A stretch of DNA of 64,000 nt from Rhodospirillales bacterium (GTDB taxonomy: Bacteria; Pseudomonadota; Alphaproteobacteria; Rhodospirillales; Casp-alpha2). The position numbers were made by a program, and so were the translations under genes. Below, piece by piece: positions 18,648-26,852 of the stretch. Numbering within the stretch: the stretch's first letter is position 1; every line of letters starts with the position of its first letter. The notes under the pieces were generated by a model. That model saw nothing but the letters and a program-made list of their open reading frames with translations. It did no database searches and was not told where the DNA came from. The stretch spans positions 1-64,000 of the forward strand of contig JAGLED010000029.1 in assembly GCA_023145215.1 (NCBI GenBank), given 5' to 3'.

Positions 18648-20222
18648 ATGCTTCAGCAAAAACTCGACGAAGCCAACCGAACAGCCAAATGGCGACGCAT
18701 CCAAGCGCTAGGCGCATTGGCTGGTGCAGCCATATTTGTTGGGCTATTCGTGAGTGGTGTCATCAAGCTCGATTTCTCTATTCTTGGTGAAGACCCGGTG
18801 TCGGGCGAGATTGCCTCAACTGCGCCGTCATCAACTGAACCGGCGGCGACCACGATTGCGGCGCCTGAACCTTCACAGGTACCATCTCCTGAGGCGCCGC
18901 CGACGAATATCGGCGCTCCGTCAGTCGCACCGACGCAACAACCACCTCAGCCTGCCGAGATGGCGTCGTCGCAAGAACCGGCTGTCAACACTGAAGAACT
19001 AAGGCAGCGCTTTAAAACTGACTTAGGCACCTTCGAAGACAGCATTAGCCCAATCGTTGAAGCGCCAGGATTTAAACAATGGGACCCTGCCGGTTTTAAT
19101 GAAATTCAGTCAAAGAAGGACGCTGCGATTTCTGCCTTCAGCACGGCGAATTACGCGCCCGCATTGGCAAAGATTGAAGCGGCGACAACCCAGGCTACAA
19201 GTCTAATCGCTCAGCGCGATACTGAATTTGAAGCGGCGATCAAGGCGGCCGCAGAACACTTAGAAACCGACGACTTTGAGCAAGGCTCGATTGAAATCGC
19301 CAAAGCCCTTCGAATAATGCCATCGTCTCAAGACGCGATAGACCTCAAAACTAAGATTGATAGCCTGCCTGAAGTTTTAGCCGCGGTTGAGAAAGCGGCC
19401 ATCGCCAGGACCGAGAATAACCTTGAACTTGAGCTTGAACATCTCGCGGCTGCGATGGAGCTAGACCCTGACAGGCCTGGCGTTTCAGAACGGCATGCTG
19501 AGGTTGCTGGGCAACTTAAGGAAGAGAGGTTTGCGACGCTTATTGAACGTGGGCTGAACAGCATTGAACGACGCGACCTGGAGGGTGCTCAAGCCAGCCT
19601 GAAGACAGCCAGGACGATCTTCCCAAGCAAATCAGAATTGAAACTGTTCGCAACTCGAATAGAGAGCCTTCGAAAAGAATTGGCCGCCGAACGGTTCATC
19701 GCCGAAGCGGTCGAAGCATCGAAGAAAGATGACTGGGTCACGGCCGAGAAGTTGTTTAAGGATGCTGGAAAGGTTCTACCAGACAACAAAGACGCGACGG
19801 ACGGCGCTTTGCTGGCCAGTACAATTAACGGGTATGACCTTGAATTGACGCGCCACCTGCAGGCCCCTGACCGTCTCTCGTCCAGCAATGTGTCAGAAAT
19901 AGTGACCGACTTGATCGCGAACGCTGAAGTCTACAGCGCATTCAGTCCGTCACTGGCGAAACAAACAGCCGCACTCAAGACATTGCAGGCCGCTTATTCA
20001 TCGCCCGTTCATATTACGGTTCTTTCAGATGGTGAAACTAAGGTCACGGTTCGTGGTGTCGGCATTGTCGGCAATAACAAAGTGAAGGTCATTCAACTTA
20101 AACCTGGCAAGTATAAGTTTGAGGGCGCCCGACCTGGTTTTCAGTCAAAAATAATCGACCTAGAAGTGGCGCCTGGTGCGGAGAGCTTGTCGGTCACGGT
20201 GGTTTGCGATGAGCGAATTTGA
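18648..20222 (+). CDS. membrane-anchored protein with Pro-rich linker, helical repeats and PEGA-like end
   Basis: This 524-residue protein has a cytoplasmic N-terminus, one transmembrane helix (about residues 23-42), a Pro/Ala/Ser/Thr-rich linker (55-110), a long helical region of TPR-like pairs (about 115-440; e.g. KAAAEHLETDDFEQGSIEIA and LERGL-type repeats such as IERGLNSIERRDLEGAQASL), and a C-terminal beta domain. That domain has the PEGA feel (VKVIQLKPGKYKFEGARPGF). PEGA domains are surface/periplasmic beta modules of poorly known role. The next gene starts inside its last codons (20209), so the two proteins are probably made in fixed ratio. It may bridge the inner membrane and the lipoprotein. 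Confidence 0.75.
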   Translation: MLQQKLDEANRTAKWRRIQALGALAGAAIFVGLFVSGVIKLDFSILGEDPVSGEIASTAPSSTEPAATTIAAPEPSQVPSPEAPPTNIGAPSVAPTQQPPQPAEMASSQEPAVNTEELRQRFKTDLGTFEDSISPIVEAPGFKQWDPAGFNEIQSKKDAAISAFSTANYAPALAKIEAATTQATSLIAQRDTEFEAAIKAAAEHLETDDFEQGSIEIAKALRIMPSSQDAIDLKTKIDSLPEVLAAVEKAAIARTENNLELELEHLAAAMELDPDRPGVSERHAEVAGQLKEERFATLIERGLNSIERRDLEGAQASLKTARTIFPSKSELKLFATRIESLRKELAAERFIAEAVEASKKDDWVTAEKLFKDAGKVLPDNKDATDGALLASTINGYDLELTRHLQAPDRLSSSNVSEIVTDLIANAEVYSAFSPSLAKQTAALKTLQAAYSSPVHITVLSDGETKVTVRGVGIVGNNKVKVIQLKPGKYKFEGARPGFQSKIIDLEVAPGAESLSVTVVCDERI

Positions 20223-22212
20223 ACTTGGTATCAAGAAGGCGCGCGCGAAGCAACGCTGGGCGTTCTTTTTAGGGATTGGGGCGTTGATTGCGGCAGGAGT
20301 AACCATCGCTGCTGGTTTTGCCGTAATCGGTGGCACGCCCATTGATGTGTCGCCCAAAGATGCTCAGTCCAAAGCAAAAATTGTCGTCGAGCACGGCGTC
20401 GCCGTTGCGGCCGGTAACGTCATTTATAGCTTTGCAGAGTCGTTTGATATCGCAGTTTCGGCTGATGGCTTTCAGAAACTGGTCAGAACGATCGAGCCAC
20501 ATGAGAAGGGGAAGGCCGTCACGGTCAGCCTTACCGAACTGCCTGGCAAAATCATCGCAACAACGAACCCGCAGAGCGAAGCCAGTCGTTGGTTTTTGAA
20601 TGATGAACCAGTACTCGTCGGCGCCATATTCGACCATGATGTGCCAGCTGGTCGTCATCAGATTGCCGTCGATAACCCTTATTTTGAAAAGGTCGAGCGG
20701 TCGTTTGATGTTGGTCGGGGCGACACCACTAACCTGGAGATACCCATCGCGCCTGTGCTGGGTGCGGTGGAAATTAAAACCGAGCCATCAGAGGGCAGTG
20801 TAAAAGTTGATGGGCAATCAATCGGGAATAGCCCGTTAAACATGGAGCTTAAAGGAGGGAAGCACACGATTGTTGTGGAGAAAGATGGTTATGCGCCGGT
20901 AGAGACTGAGGTCGAAGTTACGAATACGGAGCGAACCATAGCCCGCAAGTTTTTTCTCAAACCATTGCAGGCCACATTGACAGTCGCAGTCGCCCCATCT
21001 GGTGGAGAGCTGTTGTTAGGTGGTCGAAAGATCGCACCAGGGCAGCCGATCTCTGTAGATGCCAACGCAAAGTACACGGTTACATATTTTAAATCTGGGT
21101 ACCTGGGGGCAAGGCGGTCTGTAAAGCTGAAGCCAGGTGAGGCGACAACACTTTCCATCAACCTAGAGCGCGAGCTTGGCGACGTTGAAATTTGGTCGTC
21201 GCCAGAAGCCGATGTGTATGTGGGAGGGAAGAAGATCGGCAAATCTCCAGGCAAATTCTCACTCCCGGCCGTGCCGTTGACTGTTGAAATTCGCAAAGAC
21301 GGGTACCGGGCCGTAACAAAGAAGATCCGACCGTCAAGCCGCAAAGCCATTTCTATTCGAGAAAGTCTAGTTCCAGAGCTTGCTGCCAGACTCAAAGAAT
21401 CGCCAGATGAGTACACAAACTCGGTTGGCCTTGAGTTGAAATTGTTCAAGCCGACAAGTTTTGAAATGGGTGCGCCGCGGCATCAACTTGGCCAACGGGC
21501 AAATGAATTTCAGAAAACCGTTGAGCTAAAGAAAGCATTCTATGCAGCCAAGTATGAAGTTACCAATAGCCAGTACCGACAATTTAGAAAGCACCATTCT
21601 GGTGCAAGCAATGAGCCGGTGTCGTCTATTCACTGGGGCGAGGCTGCGGCGTTTTGTAATTGGTTGAGTGCTAAGGAGGGCCTATCACCGTTTTATGCCA
21701 TTGGGAATGGTGGGAGAGCGACCTTCAACGCGACTGCAGATGGCTACCGATTGCTCAGTGAGGCTGAGTGGGAGTGGTTGGCGCGAAAAGCTGGCAAACG
21801 AAACCAGACGATATTTCCCTGGGGCGACAAGTCGGTTGTGCCGAGCAATGCGGGTAACATTGCCGATGAGGCAGCAAATGGCCTGACAGACTTCTATGTG
21901 CCAAACTATAGTGATGGGTATGCAGAGGTTGCACCTGTCGGAAGTTTCCCCGCGGAAGCTTCAGGCCTCTATGATTTAACCGGCAATGTTTCGGAGTTTG
22001 TGCACGATTATTACTCGCTCCAGCCGCCTGGCCCTGGAGAGACTTTTGTCGATCCATTGGGCCCCCGAATAGGCGATACCCACGTCGTAAAAGGTTCCAG
22101 CTGGCGCTCTGGCACACGGACACTATTAAGGGCGGCGTATCGAGATGGGCTTTCTAATATGAGGGATGATGTAGGCTTTAGAATTGGGAGGTACTTGTAT
22201 GGTGCGGAGTAG
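20209..22212 (+). CDS. PEGA-repeat membrane protein with SUMF1/FGE-like domain lacking catalytic cysteines
   Basis: This 667-residue protein starts at the ATG at 20209, which overlaps the upstream gene by 14 bp. It has one transmembrane helix (about 17-40) and PEGA-type repeats between about 180 and 400, with the hallmark pattern PSEGSVKVDGQSIGNSPL and KDGYAPVE. A formylglycine-generating-enzyme/EgtB/PvdO-type domain then spans about 430-665. Seen in that domain are YEVTNSQYRQF, GYRLLSEAEWEWLAR, FPWGD, VAPVGSFPAEASGLYDLTGNVSEF, KGSSWRSG and DDVGFRIGRY. The two active-site cysteines of true formylglycine-generating enzymes are absent from the final segment, so oxidase activity is unlikely and a binding role is more probable. 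It overlaps the 49-aa gene at 22199. Confidence 0.88.
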   Translation: MSEFELGIKKARAKQRWAFFLGIGALIAAGVTIAAGFAVIGGTPIDVSPKDAQSKAKIVVEHGVAVAAGNVIYSFAESFDIAVSADGFQKLVRTIEPHEKGKAVTVSLTELPGKIIATTNPQSEASRWFLNDEPVLVGAIFDHDVPAGRHQIAVDNPYFEKVERSFDVGRGDTTNLEIPIAPVLGAVEIKTEPSEGSVKVDGQSIGNSPLNMELKGGKHTIVVEKDGYAPVETEVEVTNTERTIARKFFLKPLQATLTVAVAPSGGELLLGGRKIAPGQPISVDANAKYTVTYFKSGYLGARRSVKLKPGEATTLSINLERELGDVEIWSSPEADVYVGGKKIGKSPGKFSLPAVPLTVEIRKDGYRAVTKKIRPSSRKAISIRESLVPELAARLKESPDEYTNSVGLELKLFKPTSFEMGAPRHQLGQRANEFQKTVELKKAFYAAKYEVTNSQYRQFRKHHSGASNEPVSSIHWGEAAAFCNWLSAKEGLSPFYAIGNGGRATFNATADGYRLLSEAEWEWLARKAGKRNQTIFPWGDKSVVPSNAGNIADEAANGLTDFYVPNYSDGYAEVAPVGSFPAEASGLYDLTGNVSEFVHDYYSLQPPGPGETFVDPLGPRIGDTHVVKGSSWRSGTRTLLRAAYRDGLSNMRDDVGFRIGRYLYGAE

Positions 22213-22348
22213 AAGAAAAACGATCCTTATCGTCATTGCCGTCACGATGTTGCTAACGCTTAGCGGTGCGCTGACGTTTGCTTATGCTCAGTCAGGGTCG
22301 AGTGCCTTTAATCTCAACTCGCCAGCCTCATTCCCGGTGGATATCTGA
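22199..22348 (+). CDS. 49-residue membrane/secreted microprotein
   Basis: This small frame is likely to be missed by length cut-offs. It starts with an ATG overlapping the last codons of the PEGA-FGE gene and ends one base before the ATG of the ExbB-like gene (22350), which makes it a coupled link in the operon. The product begins MVRSRRKTILIVIAVTMLLT, a basic start followed by one hydrophobic helix to about residue 29. A possible signal-peptidase site (AYAQS) and a short polar tail rich in Ser and Asn (SSAFNLNSPAS) follow. Function unknown; it may be a small subunit of the motor or a periplasmic peptide. Confidence 0.6.
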   Translation: MVRSRRKTILIVIAVTMLLTLSGALTFAYAQSGSSAFNLNSPASFPVDI

Positions 22349-22349
22349 C

Positions 22350-23135
22350 ATGGGCCCAATGCTTAAAAGCTTAGGCGCCTTGGTAATTTCAATAATTGCC
22401 GTTCACTCAGCGTATATCGGCTACATTCGGCCTGAAGCCAATCTTGCGCTCGAAGTGGCCAGAGCTGCCGGGCAGTCAGCGCCACGTGACCTTGTCGTAA
22501 TTCTCAAAGACTATGAGCAGGAGATATGCCTGATTTTGATGTTGTGGGGCGTCTTTCTGATTCTCGGCAAGTGTTACGCCATTCTCAAACATCGATACCT
22601 GTTCAACTTGGACCTCATTGAGCACACAGCCGGCGAGAAGATGGAGCTCCCTTCCGCGTTAAAAACGTTGGAGGAGTTGCCGGAGGATATTCGGTCAACG
22701 CCATTAGTTCGAACGTTGATGGCGAGCCTTAGGCGCTACCTCATTACAGAACACGTGCAGGATACGTCTGATGCAATTGAATCGGGGATCGAAGCCCTTG
22801 CTGTAAAGCAGGAAGCCGAAAATTCCATGATCCGTTACCTCATTTGGGCGATACCATCTATCGGTTTCATTGGAACTGTCCGTGGTATCGGTCAGGCCCT
22901 TTCTCAGGCCGACCAGGCGTTGGCAGGTGACATTGCAGGCATGACAGATAGCCTTGGCGTCGCATTCAATTCAACATTAGTGGCGTTGCTCATCAGCATT
23001 GCACTGATGTTTTTGCTGCATCAGCTGCAACGCCTTCAGGACGGGCTGATCGTTGATACACAGGACTATTGCGAGTCGTTTCTTTTAAATCGCCTCAGCG
23101 CTGCAGTTTCTCATGAGACGACACAGGAAGACTGA
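22350..23135 (+). CDS. MotA/TolQ/ExbB-family proton-channel protein
   Basis: This 261-residue inner-membrane protein belongs to the family that forms pentameric proton-driven motors. The ATG at 22350 directly follows the microprotein stop, so an in-frame extension to 22278 is unlikely. Membrane helices are predicted at about 5-25, 55-77, 168-190 and 205-230. The family signature is clear: AIPSIGFIGTVRGIGQALSQ before the last-but-one helix, and DSLGVAFNSTLVALLISIAL in the last. A cytoplasmic helical domain lies between helices 2 and 3. The usual partner (ExbD/TolR/MotB) would supply a transmembrane aspartate; the next two genes appear to provide it. The 3' end overlaps the next gene by 23 bp. 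Confidence 0.88.
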   Translation: MGPMLKSLGALVISIIAVHSAYIGYIRPEANLALEVARAAGQSAPRDLVVILKDYEQEICLILMLWGVFLILGKCYAILKHRYLFNLDLIEHTAGEKMELPSALKTLEELPEDIRSTPLVRTLMASLRRYLITEHVQDTSDAIESGIEALAVKQEAENSMIRYLIWAIPSIGFIGTVRGIGQALSQADQALAGDIAGMTDSLGVAFNSTLVALLISIALMFLLHQLQRLQDGLIVDTQDYCESFLLNRLSAAVSHETTQED

Positions 23136-24174
23136 GGGTTTTAACTTAGCGTTTCTGGACATCATGTCCTGCGGGCTTGGTGCCATCATTCTGGTGTTCA
23201 TGCTCGTAAAGCATAATGTCGACAACTCGGTTTTAGAGACGGAGCTGCTAACTGCTGATCTGAAACGACTGCTGGCGCAACAGGAGGAGTTGCGAAGCCA
23301 AGTTCAAGCCACGGATGATCAGAAGGCGACGGTCGAGCGGCAGATCGCCTCCGTCTCTAGCGACATCGAACAAGTCCGTACCGCGTTGGAAAAGCTGAAA
23401 CGCCAGGCGGCTGTGCAGCAGTCAAAGAAATCGCAGCTTGAAGAGCAAATTAAAAAGATAGAGGTCCCGAAGACGCCTGACGTTGTGGAGATACCAAAAA
23501 AAGGTGAGCAGGAGTACCTGATTGGCCTTCGCGTGGAAGGGCCTAAAATTGGTATTTTGGTCGATACTAGCTCATCGATGACCGATCAGCGCTTGATCGA
23601 CATCATCAGGCGTAAGAATGGCAGCGACGCCTCGAAAATAGCTGGCCCGAAATGGCAGCGAACGCGAGAGATCGTGAAATGGCTGCTGGCCAGAGTGCCC
23701 TCGACCTCGCAGGTCGCAGTCATCGCCTTTAACAGGTCCGCAACATCACTTGGCGCGGCGACATGGGTTTCAGGTGGTGATGCCAATGGGATCGGTGCAA
23801 TTGTCGCTCAACTCGACCGCGTTGTGCCAACTGGTGCCACCAATTTACAAGCTGGGCTCGAGGCAATGGCGAAGATTGGCGCCTCGAACCTCTATCTGGT
23901 CACCGACGGTCTGCCGACCTTAGGGGACTCGAGCTATAAAAGCCTAAACCCATTTGCCAGTTGTTCGGCGTTGTGGGGTGCTTCGTCAACAATCTCTGGC
24001 GAGTGTCGGGCCAAGCTGTTTCGCCATACGGTAACAAACGCCCGTTTGGGTGGCGCCATCGTAAACACTATTCTTCTACCCGTCGAAGGTGACCCAGAAG
24101 CAGCTAATGAATTCTGGCTATGGACCTCGGCAACCAAAGGGTTGCTGATTAGCCCAGCAGCAGGCTGGCCATGA
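23113..24174 (+). CDS. vWA-domain protein with ExbD/TolR-like transmembrane helix (subunit 1)
   Basis: This 353-residue protein has a basic N-terminus and one membrane helix (about 10-33) starting LAFLDIMSCGLGAIILVFML. The position and context of D16 mimic the proton-carrying Asp of ExbD/TolR. A coiled coil (about 38-118) and a von Willebrand A domain (about 145-350) follow. The MIDAS metal site looks intact: D151-T-S-S-S155, a threonine in VVPTGATNLQAGL, and Asp in LVTDGLPTLGD. The vWA domain should face the periplasm. Extra cysteines late in the domain (FASCSALWG, SGECRAKL) may form a disulphide. It overlaps the ExbB-like gene and the next vWA gene. Confidence 0.88.
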   Translation: MRRHRKTEGFNLAFLDIMSCGLGAIILVFMLVKHNVDNSVLETELLTADLKRLLAQQEELRSQVQATDDQKATVERQIASVSSDIEQVRTALEKLKRQAAVQQSKKSQLEEQIKKIEVPKTPDVVEIPKKGEQEYLIGLRVEGPKIGILVDTSSSMTDQRLIDIIRRKNGSDASKIAGPKWQRTREIVKWLLARVPSTSQVAVIAFNRSATSLGAATWVSGGDANGIGAIVAQLDRVVPTGATNLQAGLEAMAKIGASNLYLVTDGLPTLGDSSYKSLNPFASCSALWGASSTISGECRAKLFRHTVTNARLGGAIVNTILLPVEGDPEAANEFWLWTSATKGLLISPAAGWP

Positions 24175-25124
24175 AAAAGAAAAACCGCGAGTTTGATATT
24201 TTCAGCCTGTCGTTCCTGGACGTGATTTCGTGCGGTTTTGGCGCTGTCGTGTTGCTGGTTCTGATTTCCAACAATGCTCAAGCTCCGATCAAATCCATCG
24301 AAGACGAAGCAAGGGCGCTACTCGAGAAAGTTCTTGGTGCTGAAGAAGAGAATGCTCTCCTTCGTGAGCGACTTTCAGCAAATCAACAGGCAATCACATC
24401 TAAAACCGTGCACCTTGATCGTCTGGCTAGCATGTCAAACGCGTCGGCCGAGAGCCTGCAGTCGACCGCAGAGGCTTTGGAGGGGTTGCAAGCAGACCTA
24501 TCTGGCTTGGCGACTGTACAAAGCTCGTTAGAACGTATGAAACGCGCCGCGGTAAGCAAGCCTCAGACGTCGAAGCGTGATGATGAAGTCGGTGGCATAC
24601 CGGTTGATAGTGATTACGTGATTTTCATCGTCGATACGTCAGGTTCGATGAAGGAGATTTGGGGCCGGGTGACGGCAGAAGTTGAAAACGTGATCCGCAT
24701 TCATCCGAAAATCAAAGGCTTCCAAGTCTTAAACGATAACGGTGCTCATATGATTACCGGTTATGAAGGGCGTTGGATTCCCGACACGCCTGGGCGCCGA
24801 GAAAGCGCTATCAACTTTTTCAAGGTATGGACGAGCGCATCGAACAGCAGCCCTGTCGAGGGGCTCGAGGTAGCCCTGAAACGATACGTCAACCCCAACA
24901 CAAAAGTATCAATTTACATATTCGGTGATGAGTATAGTGGGTCGTCATACGACCCCGTGATCAACGCCTTGGCGAGCCTGAACACCAACCGAGCCTCAGG
25001 CGGCCGTATGGCCCGTGTGCATGCTGTCGGCTTTATTTCGAACTATTCGACGGGCCGATTTGCCACATTGATGCGAGAAGTTACGCGAAGGAACGATGGG
25101 ACCTTTGTCGCCCTGCCAAGGTAA
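24171..25124 (+). CDS. vWA-domain protein with ExbD/TolR-like transmembrane helix (subunit 2)
   Basis: This 317-residue protein is a paralogue in layout of the preceding one. It has a basic N-terminus, one helix (about 12-33) reading LSFLDVISCGFGAVVLLVLI with the buried D17, a coiled coil (about 40-125) and a C-terminal vWA domain. That domain carries D155-T-S-G-S (VDTSGSMKEIW) and a later Asp in YIFGDEYSG; the MIDAS threonine is less obvious than in subunit 1. The start ATG overlaps the previous stop (ATGA). Two different ExbD-like subunits for one ExbB-like channel suggest a heterodimeric motor core. This is the last gene of the operon; the junction repeat follows 61 bp on. Confidence 0.88.
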   Translation: MKKKNREFDIFSLSFLDVISCGFGAVVLLVLISNNAQAPIKSIEDEARALLEKVLGAEEENALLRERLSANQQAITSKTVHLDRLASMSNASAESLQSTAEALEGLQADLSGLATVQSSLERMKRAAVSKPQTSKRDDEVGGIPVDSDYVIFIVDTSGSMKEIWGRVTAEVENVIRIHPKIKGFQVLNDNGAHMITGYEGRWIPDTPGRRESAINFFKVWTSASNSSPVEGLEVALKRYVNPNTKVSIYIFGDEYSGSSYDPVINALASLNTNRASGGRMARVHAVGFISNYSTGRFATLMREVTRRNDGTFVALPR

Positions 25125-25184
25125 GCAGCCCAACTACTAAATATTGCCGCTCTAATTGAATGGTTTGTCGGCGGTGTGAATTAA

Positions 25185-25203
25185 GGCGAATAATGTACTG
25201 AGT
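25185..25203 (+). repeat. module-junction repeat, copy 2
   Basis: GGCGAATAATGTACTGAGT differs from the copy at 16196-16214 at one base. Its last 13 bases recur identically at 32781-32793, so the type I secretion cassette is flanked by direct repeats. Confidence 0.6.
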
Positions 25204-25260
25204 GAATGTCAATGACCGCTTAGATCCCGAAAGCGGCCTATGACGAGCTATGCCTTTCTG

Positions 25261-25284
25261 GTCTGCTTCTAGCCAGAAGCGGAC
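25261..25284 (+). terminator. hairpin downstream of the motor-vWA operon
   Basis: Arms GTCTGCTTCT and AGAAGCGGAC pair over 10 bp (one G-T) around a 4-nt loop AGCC. No T-run follows, so it is a stable hairpin rather than a textbook intrinsic terminator. Confidence 0.35.
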
Positions 25285-25524
25285 TTGAAATGTTGGCTGG
25301 GTTCGCCACCCCAGCTTAAATGAAAGCAGCAACCCTCGACTGTGGGTTTGCCTAAAATCAAAGTTTTGAATTGCCCAATCGACCGGATGCAGCAAGCAGA
25401 GGCATGCAACCTTTAGTATATTGCTATAGATCGTGAAATTTTGTACTCATTAAAGTGGTGTACGATTGCGATTCTAGTCGCTTTTTCATAATTTGACGGG
25501 GCAGAGATTTGGGGGCCTTTTAGA

Positions 25525-26826
25525 ATGTTCAGACTGACGGCCGGCGCCTGCTTGGTAGCCGCTTTGATGTCTCCGACACAATCCATTCATGCTGCGGAAC
25601 TGAAGCCGACGATTGAGCAGCTTTTGAACGATCACAAGCGGATCGCAGCCGCTGCGGCCGACCTGGAAGCTGCAAAGCAACGTTCGAAAACAGCCGTGGG
25701 CGACTGGTATCCAACTCTGGACGCGACCACGTCTTACGGCTACGAAGAACAGAATAAAGGCAAGGGCACCGATGACACGGCGATGCCGCCCCGCGTTCTT
25801 GAACTTTCGCTGACCCAGCTGATTTACGATTTCGGTGCCACTGAAGCGTCCATCGACCGCAGCCGTGTTGAGGTGACGCAGGCAACACATACGCTGGAAT
25901 CGACGCGGCAGGGTCTTTCGCTGGAAGCGCTGAACGCGCATCTGAACGTTCTGCGCCAGCGCAAGTTGCTGCGCTTCAATCAGGGCTCGATCGCCAACGT
26001 CAAACGTCAGATGCAACTTGAAGACGCGCGCGTGCAACGCGGCTCAGGCCTGGCGACCGACGTCTTGCAGGCAAAAAGCCAGCTTGCCGGCCTGGAAGCC
26101 ACGCAAACCCGGATCAAGGGGGCGCTCAGGAATGCAATCAACCGTTATCGGGCGGTATTCGACACCGAACCGCCCGTCTCTGAACAAAACAAAGCTGTAG
26201 CGCTGCCCCGTGTGCCGGTAGACCTGCTGCCGCAGGATCTGGATTCTGCGATCAGCACCGCGCTGGAGGAAAACCCGCAGCTCAAGGCAACCTATCTGGG
26301 GACCATGGTTACCAAGCAGAACGTTATTGAAACGAAAGCCGACGAGTTCTATCCGACCATCAGCGCGACGGCGGAAAAAAACCTCAAGCGCGACGAAGGT
26401 GGTACGGTCGGCGGCAAGCAGGAAACCCTGTTCAAGATCGAAATGACGTATTCGCTTAACCTTGGCATGACGGGTACGAACACATTGCGCGCCGCCGAGT
26501 TGACGCACGATGCGGGGATCAGCCGCTTCAAGGAGGAACGCGACCTGGTTGAAGAACGGGTTCGCAATGCCTGGACCGATCTTGAAACGGCACGTCTTCG
26601 CTTCCAGCAACTAAACAATCAGACAGATATCGCGAGCGAGTTCCTTGAACTGGCGCGTCGTGAACGCCAGCTTGGCAACCGCTCGTTGATCGACGTGCTG
26701 GCCGGTGAAACCGCGCTGATCAATGCGACCAGCGACGCCGCGTCGGCGGAGGTCGATGTCCTGCAGGCAGCATACCGTCTGTTGTCCGCAATGGGCCGTC
26801 TGACGCCCGATGCGATAGACGGATAA
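25525..26826 (+). CDS. TolC-family outer-membrane channel of a type I secretion system
   Basis: This 433-residue protein has a signal peptide (residues 1-21, ending IHAAE) and the alternating helical/beta structure of TolC-like outer-membrane efflux proteins. Two related halves each carry long coiled-coil segments, for example VEVTQATHTLESTRQGLSLE in the first and LVEERVRNAWTDLETARLRF in the second. The strand-like STTSYGY/YDFGA type segments match the barrel. It heads a four-gene cassette with a FecR/RTX-like protein, an ABC exporter and an HlyD adaptor, so it is the dedicated outer-membrane exit duct. Base composition is clearly more GC-rich than the genes to its left. Confidence 0.9.
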   Translation: MFRLTAGACLVAALMSPTQSIHAAELKPTIEQLLNDHKRIAAAAADLEAAKQRSKTAVGDWYPTLDATTSYGYEEQNKGKGTDDTAMPPRVLELSLTQLIYDFGATEASIDRSRVEVTQATHTLESTRQGLSLEALNAHLNVLRQRKLLRFNQGSIANVKRQMQLEDARVQRGSGLATDVLQAKSQLAGLEATQTRIKGALRNAINRYRAVFDTEPPVSEQNKAVALPRVPVDLLPQDLDSAISTALEENPQLKATYLGTMVTKQNVIETKADEFYPTISATAEKNLKRDEGGTVGGKQETLFKIEMTYSLNLGMTGTNTLRAAELTHDAGISRFKEERDLVEERVRNAWTDLETARLRFQQLNNQTDIASEFLELARRERQLGNRSLIDVLAGETALINATSDAASAEVDVLQAAYRLLSAMGRLTPDAIDG

Positions 26827-26852
26827 GTTTTACGATGAGGGAGCCTGCGTAA

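Larger units (their letters stand above)
25125..25524. other. module junction with hairpins and junction repeat
   Basis: No gene is evident. It contains the junction motif (25185-25203) and two hairpins, CCGCTT/AAGCGG (25216-25221 and 25231-25236) and a 10-bp stem at 25261-25270/25275-25284 with one G-T pair. The hairpins could end the upstream operon or be vestiges of repeated elements. The last ~60 bases, more AT-rich, probably hold the tolC promoter. Confidence 0.55.

Noticed and set aside
20176-20208. Upstream in-frame start for the PEGA-FGE gene
   Set aside because: The extra 11 residues are Arg-rich read-through of the preceding gene. The ATG at 20209 gives a normal membrane-anchored N-terminus.
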